Shown one piece after another: positions 25,337 through 33,413 of a DNA stretch of 43,909 bases; position 1 is the first letter of the stretch; every line of letters starts with the position of its first letter. Made by a program: the position numbers and the translations under genes. Under the pieces are notes generated by a model, which saw only the letters and a program-made list of their open reading frames with translations, did not search any database and was not told where the DNA came from. Origin of the DNA: CAYVTV01 sp964526475 (GTDB lineage: Bacteria; Bacteroidota; Bacteroidia; Bacteroidales; GCA-2748055); NCBI GenBank assembly GCA_964526475.1, contig CAZGKF010000028.1, forward strand, positions 1 to 43,909, read 5' to 3'.

Positions 25337-27214
25337 ATGCATAAATCTGACATAAAAACCAGGCTTTTTCAAGAATTTCCACCTGTAACATTCATCGAAT
25401 GGATGCAAAAAATCGAAGAGGATCTGAAAGGGAATTCATTTGAAAAACTTATCTGGAAATATGCAGATAAAATACATCTGAATCCTTTTTACAGGGAAGA
25501 GGATTTGAAAGGACTCGAATACCTTGATGCTGACTCCGGTTCTTTTCCTTTTGTCCGAAATTCAAAAACAAAGTTAAATGAATGGAAGCTCAGGCAAGAT
25601 ATTGAAGTCACTGATGTAGCCTATGCTAACAAAAAAGCTGTTGATGCAATTGAAAGGGGTGCAAATTCCATCAATTTTAAAATATCTGAGAACCTTCATC
25701 TGACTTATGGGGATTTTAAACTTTTGTTGAATGATCTTTATGGCATTTGCCCGCATATTCATTTTAAAGCTTCGGGTAATGAGACATCTGTTCTCGATCA
25801 CCTTCTGAAATTCATTAAAGAAAATAATATTGAGCCGGATGAAATATATGGTTCAATAATTTCCGATCCTCTTGGCGACCTAGCTTCTGTGGGACGGTTC
25901 CGGCAGAATGAGAAGGATGATTTCGACCTCCTGGTTAAACTGATCATCACAGCTGGTAAGAACCTTCCCAATTTTAAATTTACTGGTATTAATGGCAGCA
26001 TTTTTCATAACGCAGGAGGTTCCCTTATTCAGGAGCTGGCATTCAGCCTTGCAATAGCTTCAGAATATCTTGAGAAATTCACAGCAAAAGGGCTCACTGT
26101 TGATCAGGCAGCCGGTAGTTTCCTTTTGAATCTGTCTGTTGGTCCTTTATATTTTATGGAGATCGCCAAGTTCAGAGCCGCAAGGATTCTTTTTGCATTT
26201 CTTGTGAAAGCGTGGAACCCTGAAAATGATTCATCAGCAGATATAACAATTCATGCTGAAACCTCGGAATGGAATCAAACAGTTTCCGAACCCTACAATA
26301 ACATTCTCAGAGGAACAACTGAAAGCATGTCAGCTATCCTTGGTGGAACGGATTCGTTAACTGTCGTCCCTTTCGATAAACCTTCAGGGAATGGAACCAT
26401 TTTTAGTGAAAGAATAGCAAGGAATACACAAATTATTTTAAAGGAAGAGGCCTTTTTCGATAAGGTTATTGATCCTGCAGCAGGATCCTATTATATTGAA
26501 AAAATAACTGATACTATTGCTGAAAATGCCTGGAAACTATTTCTTTCTATAGAGAAAAAGGGAGGATTTACTGAAGCATTTATATCAGGGATTATCCAGG
26601 ATATGATCAATGAAAACTCCGGGCAAAGGAATGATAACATTGCTAATAAGAAAGAAATTCTTATTGGTGTAAATCATTACCCGGATTCTTCCGGAAAGCA
26701 TTTGGAAGAATGTACGTGCAGGAAGGAATCCCATAAAATAGATTCACAAAATTTACTTGCCAGGCCATTGAGACAATACAGGGGTGCAAGTGCATTTGAG
26801 GAATTAAGATCAGGAGCACTTAGTGCTGGTACTATAAGACCAAAAGTATTTCTTCTTCCATTCGGGGACCCTTCATGGAGGACTGCACGGGCGACATTTG
26901 CGTCAAATTTCTTCGGATGTGCAGGCTATGAGATTATAGAGAACAGTGGATTTTCGTCAATAAAAGAAGGGGTTGAAGCTGCATTATCATCAGGTTCCTC
27001 CGTGGTGGTTCTTTGCAGTTCCGATGATGAATATCCTGTAATTGCACCCGAAGCAAAAAAAATGCTTGGAGATAAAGCTATATTGGTAATAGCCGGTTAT
27101 CCAAAGGAATTTGTTGATGGCCTCATATCCGAAGGAATAGTGCATTTTATACATATAAAATCAAATGTCCTCGAAGAATTGAGGAAATTCCATAAGTTGC
27201 TGGGGATTAAATAA
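25337..27214 (+). CDS. mutA: methylmalonyl-CoA mutase small (beta) subunit
   Basis: The non-catalytic partner of the heterodimeric B12-dependent mutase, 625 residues. It has the mutase barrel domain (about 40-440), with SVGPLYFMEIAKFRAARIL, AETSEWNQTVSEPYNNILRG, and ARNTQIILKEEAFFDKV followed by DPAAGSYY. It ends in a degenerate B12-binding-like domain (about 490-625). There is no DxHxxG cobalamin motif (the region has GDPSWRTARATFA), which is expected for the small subunit. Start ATG 25337 lies 25 bases after the -7 box. mutB follows after 14 bases. Confidence 0.93.
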   Translation: MHKSDIKTRLFQEFPPVTFIEWMQKIEEDLKGNSFEKLIWKYADKIHLNPFYREEDLKGLEYLDADSGSFPFVRNSKTKLNEWKLRQDIEVTDVAYANKKAVDAIERGANSINFKISENLHLTYGDFKLLLNDLYGICPHIHFKASGNETSVLDHLLKFIKENNIEPDEIYGSIISDPLGDLASVGRFRQNEKDDFDLLVKLIITAGKNLPNFKFTGINGSIFHNAGGSLIQELAFSLAIASEYLEKFTAKGLTVDQAAGSFLLNLSVGPLYFMEIAKFRAARILFAFLVKAWNPENDSSADITIHAETSEWNQTVSEPYNNILRGTTESMSAILGGTDSLTVVPFDKPSGNGTIFSERIARNTQIILKEEAFFDKVIDPAAGSYYIEKITDTIAENAWKLFLSIEKKGGFTEAFISGIIQDMINENSGQRNDNIANKKEILIGVNHYPDSSGKHLEECTCRKESHKIDSQNLLARPLRQYRGASAFEELRSGALSAGTIRPKVFLLPFGDPSWRTARATFASNFFGCAGYEIIENSGFSSIKEGVEAALSSGSSVVVLCSSDDEYPVIAPEAKKMLGDKAILVIAGYPKEFVDGLISEGIVHFIHIKSNVLEELRKFHKLLGIK

Positions 27215-27228
27215 ATTATTCCGGAAAT

Positions 27229-29373
27229 ATGAAACCTGATTATACTAAAATAAATATACGAAGCAAAACACAAACATCATCCCAAAGCATAAAGGTAACT
27301 GATAATCCTTTCTGGGAAACAGCTGAACAGATATTTGTCAAACCGTTTTTTACAAAAGAAGATCTTATAGGGACAGAACATCTGAATTATGCAGCAGGTA
27401 TTCCTCCTTTCCTGAGAGGGCCTTATTCAACCATGTATTTAAGTCGTCCATGGACTATTCGTCAATATGCGGGTTTTTCAACAGCTGAAGAATCTAATGC
27501 TTTTTACAGAAGAAATCTTGCTTCAGGTCAGAAAGGACTTTCTGTAGCTTTCGATCTTGCCACACATAGGGGATATGATTCTGACCATGAAAGAGTTGTC
27601 GGTGATGTTGGGAAGGCTGGAGTGGCAATTGATTCTGTTCCTGATATGAGCATTCTTTTTGATGAAATTCCCCTCGATAGAATGTCTGTTTCAATGACCA
27701 TGAATGGTGCTGTTCTCCCCATTATGGCATTTTATATTGTAACTGCTCTGGAGCAAGGGGCGAAGCTTGAAGACCTGAGCGGAACTATCCAAAATGATAT
27801 TTTAAAAGAATTTATGGTGCGAAATACTTATATATATCCACCTGAGACTTCTATGCGGATAATTGCAGATATATTTGCATATACATCAGATAAGATGCCC
27901 AAATTTAACAGTATAAGCATTTCGGGTTATCATATGCAGGAGGCAGGGGCTACTGCAGATATTGAGCTTGCCTATACTCTTGCAGACGGACTGGAATATT
28001 TACGCACGGGGATAAATGCAGGAATAGATATCGATTCGTTTGCTCCCCGGATATCTTTTTTTTGGGCAACAGGAATGAATCATTTTATGGAAATTGCCAA
28101 GATGAGAGCTGCCAGAATGTTATGGGCAAAAATAGTTAAGCAGTTCAAGCCTTTAAACCCAAAGTCGATGGCTTTGCGAACACATTGCCAGACTTCAGGA
28201 TGGAGCCTTACTGAGCAGGATCCATTTAATAATATAACAAGGACTTGTGTTGAGGCAATGGCCGCAGTTCTTGGACATACACAATCACTCCATACAAATG
28301 CTCTTGATGAAGCTATTGCATTGCCTACTGATTTCTCAGCGAGGATTGCGAGAAATACCCAGATATATATTCAGGAAGAGACATTTGTTACTAAAGCTGT
28401 TGATCCATGGGCAGGTTCATACTATGTTGAATATCTAACACATGAAATCGCAAATAAAGCCTGGGGGCATATAATGGAGATTGAAAAACTGGGCGGTATG
28501 GCAAAGGCTATTGAAACAGGTATTCCTAAAATGCGCATAGAAGAAGCATCTGCAAGAAAACAGGCGAGAATTGATGCACAAAAAGATATTATTGTTGGAT
28601 TAAATAAATTTAAACTCGACAAGGAAGATCCTATAGATATTCTGGAGGTGGACAATGCTGCAGTTCGGAATGCTCAGCTGCGTCGTCTCAGGAAACTAAA
28701 GGAAGAAAGAAATAACGAGGAAGTACAATGTGCTCTTGACGCAATAAGTCATGCTGTTGAAACCGGGAAGGGAAACCTTTTGGAACTCTCTGTTAATGCC
28801 GCAAAAAAGCGTGCTACATTAGGTGAAATTTCATTTGCTATTGAAAAAATTACAGGAAGGTATAAAGCCGTGATAAAATCCATCTCCGGGGTTTATTCAT
28901 CAGAATCAACTGATGACCCTAACTTTAAACGTGCAAGAGAACTGGCACAAAAATTTGCTGAAATGGAAGGTCGTCAGCCCAGGATCATGATTGCAAAAAT
29001 GGGGCAGGATGGACATGACCGTGGAGCTAAAGTGGTATCAACAGGATATGCTGATATCGGTTTTGATGTTGATATTGGCCCACTTTTTCAGACTCCGGCT
29101 GAAGCTGCCAGACAGGCAGTGGAGAACGACGTCCACATTTTAGGTGTATCAAGCCTTGCGGGAGGACATAAAACTCTTATACCACAGGTTATTAAAGAAC
29201 TCAGAAGATCAGGGAGGGCGGATATAATGGTGGTTGCCGGAGGTGTAATTCCTGCTCAGGATTATGATTTCCTTTATAAAGCCGGTGTTATTGCAATTTT
29301 TGGTCCCGGAACTTCTGTTTCTGTCGCAGCGGTTAAAATCCTTGAAGTACTGTCAGATTCCGGCAGGGAATGA
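27229..29373 (+). CDS. mutB: methylmalonyl-CoA mutase large (alpha) subunit
   Basis: The catalytic subunit, 714 residues. It interconverts succinyl-CoA and (R)-methylmalonyl-CoA using adenosylcobalamin. The barrel (about 50-560) contains the PFLRGPYSTMY segment, FSTAEESNAFYRRN, and GLSVAFDLATHRGYDSDH. The B12 domain (about 580-714) has the base-off DxHxxG signature at D594, H596 and G599, then the GGHKTLIPQV and GVIPAQDY loops. Length is standard and the gene is intact. It forms an operon with mutA, so this organism can run the propionate/succinate pathway. The mutase chaperone MeaB and the epimerase are not in the window. Confidence 0.97.
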   Translation: MKPDYTKINIRSKTQTSSQSIKVTDNPFWETAEQIFVKPFFTKEDLIGTEHLNYAAGIPPFLRGPYSTMYLSRPWTIRQYAGFSTAEESNAFYRRNLASGQKGLSVAFDLATHRGYDSDHERVVGDVGKAGVAIDSVPDMSILFDEIPLDRMSVSMTMNGAVLPIMAFYIVTALEQGAKLEDLSGTIQNDILKEFMVRNTYIYPPETSMRIIADIFAYTSDKMPKFNSISISGYHMQEAGATADIELAYTLADGLEYLRTGINAGIDIDSFAPRISFFWATGMNHFMEIAKMRAARMLWAKIVKQFKPLNPKSMALRTHCQTSGWSLTEQDPFNNITRTCVEAMAAVLGHTQSLHTNALDEAIALPTDFSARIARNTQIYIQEETFVTKAVDPWAGSYYVEYLTHEIANKAWGHIMEIEKLGGMAKAIETGIPKMRIEEASARKQARIDAQKDIIVGLNKFKLDKEDPIDILEVDNAAVRNAQLRRLRKLKEERNNEEVQCALDAISHAVETGKGNLLELSVNAAKKRATLGEISFAIEKITGRYKAVIKSISGVYSSESTDDPNFKRARELAQKFAEMEGRQPRIMIAKMGQDGHDRGAKVVSTGYADIGFDVDIGPLFQTPAEAARQAVENDVHILGVSSLAGGHKTLIPQVIKELRRSGRADIMVVAGGVIPAQDYDFLYKAGVIAIFGPGTSVSVAAVKILEVLSDSGRE

Positions 29374-29394
29374 TAAGGATTTAAGGAAAGAAAA

Positions 29395-31458
29395 CTATTT
29401 CTCTATCCTTATTCTTGCATCTACAACAAGGATATTACTCCCTTTGCCAATAAGCGGATTAAGGTCTATTTCTTTTATTTCTGTTGCAAAACGTAAAAGA
29501 GAACTTAGCCGGATAATAGTTTCAGCAAAAGCATACTCATCGATACCTTCATTTCCCCGTGCTCCCTGAATGATCTTATAGGACTTCAACGATCTTATCA
29601 TACTAATAGCTTCCGGTAAGGTAAGAGGAGCAAGACCTGAGGAAATATCATTGATAACTTCCACAAAGATACCTCCCAAACCACAGAGGACCACATGTCC
29701 GAATTTTGGTTCGTATTTGGCTCCGATAAAAAGTTCCATTCCTGTGAGCATAGGTTGAATCAGAACTCCCTTACAGGATGGAATTCTTTTCATCCTTATG
29801 TATTCCGCCAGTAAGTGATCTTTGGATTTGATATTTAATGTTACCCCGCCAATGTCAGTCTTATGCAAAGGTCCGATGACTTTCATTACAAGAGGGTAGG
29901 AAGTGTTTTCTGCCAGCTTAAGTAAAGCTCTCCTGTTTCCTGCCACCTCGCCTGCTACCCTGGGAATGCCGGCGGCATCAAGTAGTTCCTGAATCTGATT
30001 TTCCGGGATATAACCTGTTTCAGTTTTTTCTATGATCTTTCGTATTTCGGGAATGTTTACTCCATCAAGAAAAATTTTCTCTTCGGCCGGACAGGGAGTA
30101 TTATACACCCTGGTAAGGGCATTACCCAGCACAACCTCATCGGGAAAATTAATATGTCCTTTCCGGAGGAAATTTTCAACTTCTGTTCTTGCAGTACTTA
30201 TGGAGGGAAGAATAGGATAAATTGGTTTATTGCATTTTTCTATTTTCTCATGAAGCAGATCGTAAACATCGAATACTTTTGAAAGTCCTGTACTACCATA
30301 AATAACCATCATAGCATCAATATCCTCAAACTTTTTGTCACAGTAATCAATTGCAATACCTAACTGTTCTGCTGTACCTGTGGCGAGAATATCAATTGGA
30401 TTTGACACTGAAGCCCCGGGATTTAATTTAGAAAGAAGGTCTTCAGCATATTCTCCTTTTATTCCGGGAATTTCCATTCCGCCCTGGGAAAGCGCATCAG
30501 TGAGCATAACCGCCGGCCCTCCTGCGTGGGTTATGATTGCTATATTTCTACCCTTCAGTTTCTTATGCATAAAAATCGAGGCCACGGTGGTTAACTCTTC
30601 TCTTCCAAAACATCTCACAATCCCGGCCTTTCTGAGCAAGGCTTCCACTGCGAGATCCGAACTGGCCATAGCTCCGGTATGCGATGAAGCTGCCCTGCTG
30701 CCTGCCGGAGATACTCCTGCTTTAATAGCAGCAATATGACATCCTTTTCGTATCAGAGAAGAAGCATGTTTTAGTAATTTATCGGGGTCCTTGATGCTTT
30801 CAATATAGAGGAGTTTAATACCGGAACTTTTCTCTGGGTTAAAAGTATCATCCAGATATTCCAGGATATCTTCAACCCCAATCATAGCGCTGTTCCCTAC
30901 AGAAAAAATACTGGCAAAACTTAATCCTTTGGGGATGCCTGTCTCCAAAATAAAAACCGCAGTTGCACCTGAGCCTGAAATAAAATCACATCCGCCCGGC
31001 GATAACTTGGGTATGGGAGAAGTGAATACTCCCTGATATGCCGGGGTAATAATTCCAATGCAATTTGGGCCAATCAGACTCCCGTTTACATTTTCAACTA
31101 TATGCACAATCTCCTTCTCCATTTCAGCGCCCCTGACACCCTCTTCACTGAAACCTGCCGAGATTAATATATACGCTTTTGTCCCCCTGTTTGCCAGTTC
31201 CCTGATAGTATTAACACATAAATCAGCCGGTATAGCAAGTATGGCTAGTTCTACAGGCGGGAGCAATTCCGGTGATGCATATGATCTCACCCCCTGAACT
31301 TCTGTTTCACGCGGGTTAATAACAAAAAGCTCTCCCTTAAAAGATCCCTGAAGGATATTATATATTATCTTGCCTCCGGGTTTGTGAATATTATTGGAAC
31401 CGCCTACAACAACGATGCTGGCGGGATCAATCAACTCCCGGATAATTTTATGACGCAT
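29395..31458 (-). CDS. fused ADP-forming acyl-CoA synthetase (acetate/propionate-CoA ligase type)
   Basis: A 687-residue NDP-forming acyl-CoA ligase with alpha and beta parts fused. The reaction is acyl-CoA + ADP + Pi to acid + CoA + ATP. Domains: CoA-binding Rossmann (about 1-130, with IVVVGGSNN at 15-23 and GPNCIGI at 130-136), ligase-CoA domains (about 150-440) with the phospho-histidine motif SHTGAM (H260), and an ATP-grasp beta part (about 470-687, with KVIGPLHKTDIGGVTLNI). The catalytic histidine is present. Alpha-beta order and length agree with archaeal and bacterial ACD fusions. It is convergent with mutB, 21 bases apart. The neighbour suggests propionyl- or succinyl-CoA as natural substrate, but acetyl-CoA is equally possible. 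Confidence 0.9.
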   Translation of the reverse strand: MRHKIIRELIDPASIVVVGGSNNIHKPGGKIIYNILQGSFKGELFVINPRETEVQGVRSYASPELLPPVELAILAIPADLCVNTIRELANRGTKAYILISAGFSEEGVRGAEMEKEIVHIVENVNGSLIGPNCIGIITPAYQGVFTSPIPKLSPGGCDFISGSGATAVFILETGIPKGLSFASIFSVGNSAMIGVEDILEYLDDTFNPEKSSGIKLLYIESIKDPDKLLKHASSLIRKGCHIAAIKAGVSPAGSRAASSHTGAMASSDLAVEALLRKAGIVRCFGREELTTVASIFMHKKLKGRNIAIITHAGGPAVMLTDALSQGGMEIPGIKGEYAEDLLSKLNPGASVSNPIDILATGTAEQLGIAIDYCDKKFEDIDAMMVIYGSTGLSKVFDVYDLLHEKIEKCNKPIYPILPSISTARTEVENFLRKGHINFPDEVVLGNALTRVYNTPCPAEEKIFLDGVNIPEIRKIIEKTETGYIPENQIQELLDAAGIPRVAGEVAGNRRALLKLAENTSYPLVMKVIGPLHKTDIGGVTLNIKSKDHLLAEYIRMKRIPSCKGVLIQPMLTGMELFIGAKYEPKFGHVVLCGLGGIFVEVINDISSGLAPLTLPEAISMIRSLKSYKIIQGARGNEGIDEYAFAETIIRLSSLLRFATEIKEIDLNPLIGKGSNILVVDARIRIEK

Positions 31459-31574
31459 AGTTTTTTCTTCAAAGGTATAAAAGTGAAATATATCTGGGAG
31501 ATTTTATGCCGTTAAGCATATTTGCTGAAATGTGGTATTATAAATATGAAAAAATATCAGCGCCAATCAGAATT

Positions 31575-31623
31575 ATCTGCGGGAACTATTTTTTTCCTCA
31601 GATTTCGCAGATGAACGCAGAGG
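31575..31623. repeat. short intergenic CGCAGAT-type repeat
   Basis: ATCTGCG (31575-31581) and CGCAGAT (31606-31612) form an inverted pair, and a third related copy AACGCAGAG follows at 31615-31623. Short intergenic repeats of this kind, CGCAGAT with a GAACGCAGA extension, are seen in Bacteroidetes genomes in my recollection. The single occurrence here cannot prove a family. Confidence 0.35.
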
Positions 31624-31693
31624 GATGATGTGAGTTTAAAACTCAATGAAATCAAGCCCAAAAAGTAGAATTCTAAAGAAAACTACAATAAAA

Positions 31694-31725
31694 TTTGCAA
31701 ATTAAGATAATTTTGTCTTAATTTG
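31694..31725 (+). promoter_or_regulatory. promoter of the SAM-riboswitch leader
   Basis: TTTG (31694-31697), a 20-base spacer, then TTAATTTG (31718-31725), a one-mismatch match to TAnnTTTG. The start would be near 31732, about 23 bases before the aptamer. Confidence 0.65.
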
Positions 31726-31754
31726 CAGCTGTAAATATCTGCTAAGCAGTCTTG

Positions 31755-31853
31755 TTTATAAAGAAGAGGCGAGAGACAGGCTCAATGACCCTCTGGCAAC
31801 CTTCCTCCGGGAAAGGTGCCAATTCCTGAACCCTCTGTTGGGGTAAATATAAA
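31755..31853 (+). ncRNA. SAM-I (S-box) riboswitch aptamer
   Basis: S-adenosylmethionine sensor controlling methionine synthesis. Core motifs in order: AAGAAGAGGCGAGAGACAGG (31761-31780, the GA-rich kink-turn side), CTCAATGACC then CTGGCAACC (31781-31801, matching the S-box GATGA...GGCAACC), hairpin P3 (TTCCTCCGGGAA) and AAGGTGCCAATTCCTG (31814-31829, matching AGGTGC-AATTCC). A short P4 (ACCC/GGGG) follows. P1 pairs TTTATA (31755-31760) with TATAAA (31848-31853). The order, spacing and the methionine-synthesis gene downstream make the call secure. No run-of-T terminator follows directly. The ATG of a small ORF sits 3 bases after P1, which suggests control of translation rather than of termination. 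Confidence 0.93.
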
Positions 31854-31855
31854 TT

Positions 31856-31975
31856 ATGACAAAAATGAAAACAACAATTGAAAATTCAAACAATTACCAG
31901 GAGCTTAAGAGCACAGTTGTTTCGCGCCTTTTTCTACTATTGCTTTTCCATCATATTTTCTTTATGTGCCGCTAA
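31856..31975 (+). CDS. 39-residue leader ORF between riboswitch and sulfhydrylase gene
   Basis: The frame ATG 31856 to TAA 31975 encodes 39 residues: a polar start (MTKMKTTIENSNNYQEL), then KSTVVSRLFLLLLFHHIFFMCR. The second half is hydrophobic with four consecutive Leu codons, positively charged before and after. It starts 3 bases after the P1 stem of the riboswitch and its stop codon lies in the loop of a hairpin. I do not recognise a characterised family. It could be a regulatory leader peptide, a small membrane protein or a chance frame. Position and coupling to the riboswitch argue for the first two. The stop is 128 bases before the metY ATG. Confidence 0.5.
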   Translation: MTKMKTTIENSNNYQELKSTVVSRLFLLLLFHHIFFMCR

Positions 31976-31992
31976 AGCGGGCACTTCATAAA
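31961..31992 (+). other. imperfect hairpin at the leader ORF stop codon
   Basis: TTTATG (31961-31966) pairs with CATAAA (31987-31992), TGCC (31967-31970) with GGCA (31980-31983), and GC with GC around the loop TAAA (31973-31976), which contains the stop codon of the small ORF. A G bulge and a 3-base internal loop interrupt it. No T run follows, so it is not a classic terminator. Confidence 0.5.
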
Positions 31993-32023
31993 CTTACCAA
32001 ATAGCGTCTTTTCTGGCGTGGGT

Positions 32024-32052
32024 CAAAAGTTTATCGGGATGATGAACTTTTG
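32024..32052 (+). other. second hairpin in the metY leader
   Basis: A perfect 8-bp inverted repeat, CAAAAGTT (32024-32031) and AACTTTTG (32045-32052) with a 13-base loop, 52 bases upstream of the metY ATG. It could be an attenuator arm or a stop/start control element; no T run follows. Confidence 0.4.
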
Positions 32053-32103
32053 CGCATAATAATACTAATACTTTTATATTCAAAAATCTAAAAATAATAT
32101 ACC

Positions 32104-33402
32104 ATGAGCACATCACATCATTTTGATACATTACAATTACATGCAGGTCAGGAAGTTGACCCGGTAACCAGATCAAGGGCTGTTCCTATTTACCAGACAA
32201 CATCCTATGTTTTTGAAAATTCAGGTCATGCCGCTGATCTTTTCGGACTACGTCAGTTTGGGAATATCTACACGAGAATAATGAATCCTACCACGGATGT
32301 TTTTGAGAAGCGTATAGCTGCTCTTGAGGGTGGGGTAGCGGCTCTTGCAACTTCAAGCGGGCAGTCGGCACAGTTTATAGCTCTTACGAATATTCTTGAT
32401 TCGGGTGATAACTTTATTTCCACTTCTTATTTGTATGGAGGCACATATAACCAGTTTAAAATTCAATTCAAAAGACTGGGCATTGAAGCAAGGTTTGTAA
32501 ATGGAGATAATGCATCAGATTTTGAGAAACTTATTGATGAGAAAACAAAGGCAATATACCTGGAGACCATAGGGAATCCGAAATACAACATCCCCGATTT
32601 TGAAAGTATATCTGCTCTTGCAAGGAAGCACGACCTTCCATTGATTGTTGACAACACTTTCGGAGCAGCAGGTTATTTATGCCGGCCACTTGAACATGGG
32701 GCAAATATTGTTGTTGAATCTGCTACCAAATGGATAGGGGGACATGGAACAAGCATTGGAGGAGTAATTGTTGACGGAGGTAATTACAATTGGGGAAACG
32801 GGAAATTTCCTCAATTTACTGAACCTTCAGAAGGTTATCATGGACTGGTTTTCTGGGATGTTTTTGGCGAAGGGGGAGCGTTTGGGAATATCGCATTTAT
32901 TATCAGGGCAAGGGTAGAAGGTCTGCGTGATTATGGAAATGCACTCAGTCCTTTTAATGCATTTCTTCTCTTACAGGGTATTGAAACTCTCTCCCTAAGG
33001 GTACAGCGTCATGTTGATAATGCGATGAAACTGGCTTACTGGCTAAAAGAACAGGATTGGGTTAGCCATGTGAATTATCCTGGTCTGAGGGATAATCCTT
33101 ATAATGCACTTGCTCAGAAATATCTCACAAACGGTTTTGGTGGAGTATTATCATTTAATATAAAAGGAGGGCATGAAGCAGCCAGAAAACTGGTGGATAA
33201 TGTTAATCTGATCAGTCATCTTGCGAATGTAGGTGATGCTAAAACATTGATCATACATCCTGCAAGTACTACCCATGGGCAGTTGAGTACAGAAGAACAG
33301 ATTGCTGCGGGTGTGGAACCCGATTCACTTCGGCTTTCTGTCGGTATAGAGCACATTGAAGATATAAAAGAGGACTTACTTCAGGCAATAGGGAAAGTCT
33401 GA
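32104..33402 (+). CDS. metY: O-acetylhomoserine sulfhydrylase
   Basis: PLP enzyme of the Cys/Met-metabolism family, 432 residues, converting O-acetylhomoserine and sulfide to homocysteine (direct sulfhydrylation). Motifs: QTTSYVF near 31, TRIMNPTTDVFEKRIAALEGG at 60-80, ATSSGQSAQ, and the PLP-lysine loop ESATKWIGGHG with K209. The long form (about 430) with the insert (TEPSEGYHGLVFWDVFGEG) fits MetY rather than the shorter MetB/MetC (about 380-400). It lies at the end of the SAM-I leader, so excess methionine should shut it off. O-acetyl versus O-succinyl donor is by family convention. It is convergent with the TonB-dependent receptor gene. Confidence 0.95.
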   Translation: MSTSHHFDTLQLHAGQEVDPVTRSRAVPIYQTTSYVFENSGHAADLFGLRQFGNIYTRIMNPTTDVFEKRIAALEGGVAALATSSGQSAQFIALTNILDSGDNFISTSYLYGGTYNQFKIQFKRLGIEARFVNGDNASDFEKLIDEKTKAIYLETIGNPKYNIPDFESISALARKHDLPLIVDNTFGAAGYLCRPLEHGANIVVESATKWIGGHGTSIGGVIVDGGNYNWGNGKFPQFTEPSEGYHGLVFWDVFGEGGAFGNIAFIIRARVEGLRDYGNALSPFNAFLLLQGIETLSLRVQRHVDNAMKLAYWLKEQDWVSHVNYPGLRDNPYNALAQKYLTNGFGGVLSFNIKGGHEAARKLVDNVNLISHLANVGDAKTLIIHPASTTHGQLSTEEQIAAGVEPDSLRLSVGIEHIEDIKEDLLQAIGKV

Positions 33403-33413
33403 GTTGAGGAAAA

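Noticed and set aside
29395..31458. Succinyl-CoA synthetase (SucCD)
   Set aside because: The protein is a single chain with alpha-then-beta order and ACD-type motifs, unlike separate SucC and SucD; substrate remains open.
31994..32176. Minus-strand 60-residue frame over the metY start
   Set aside because: It covers the metY ATG and leader hairpins, has no family resemblance and no promoter.
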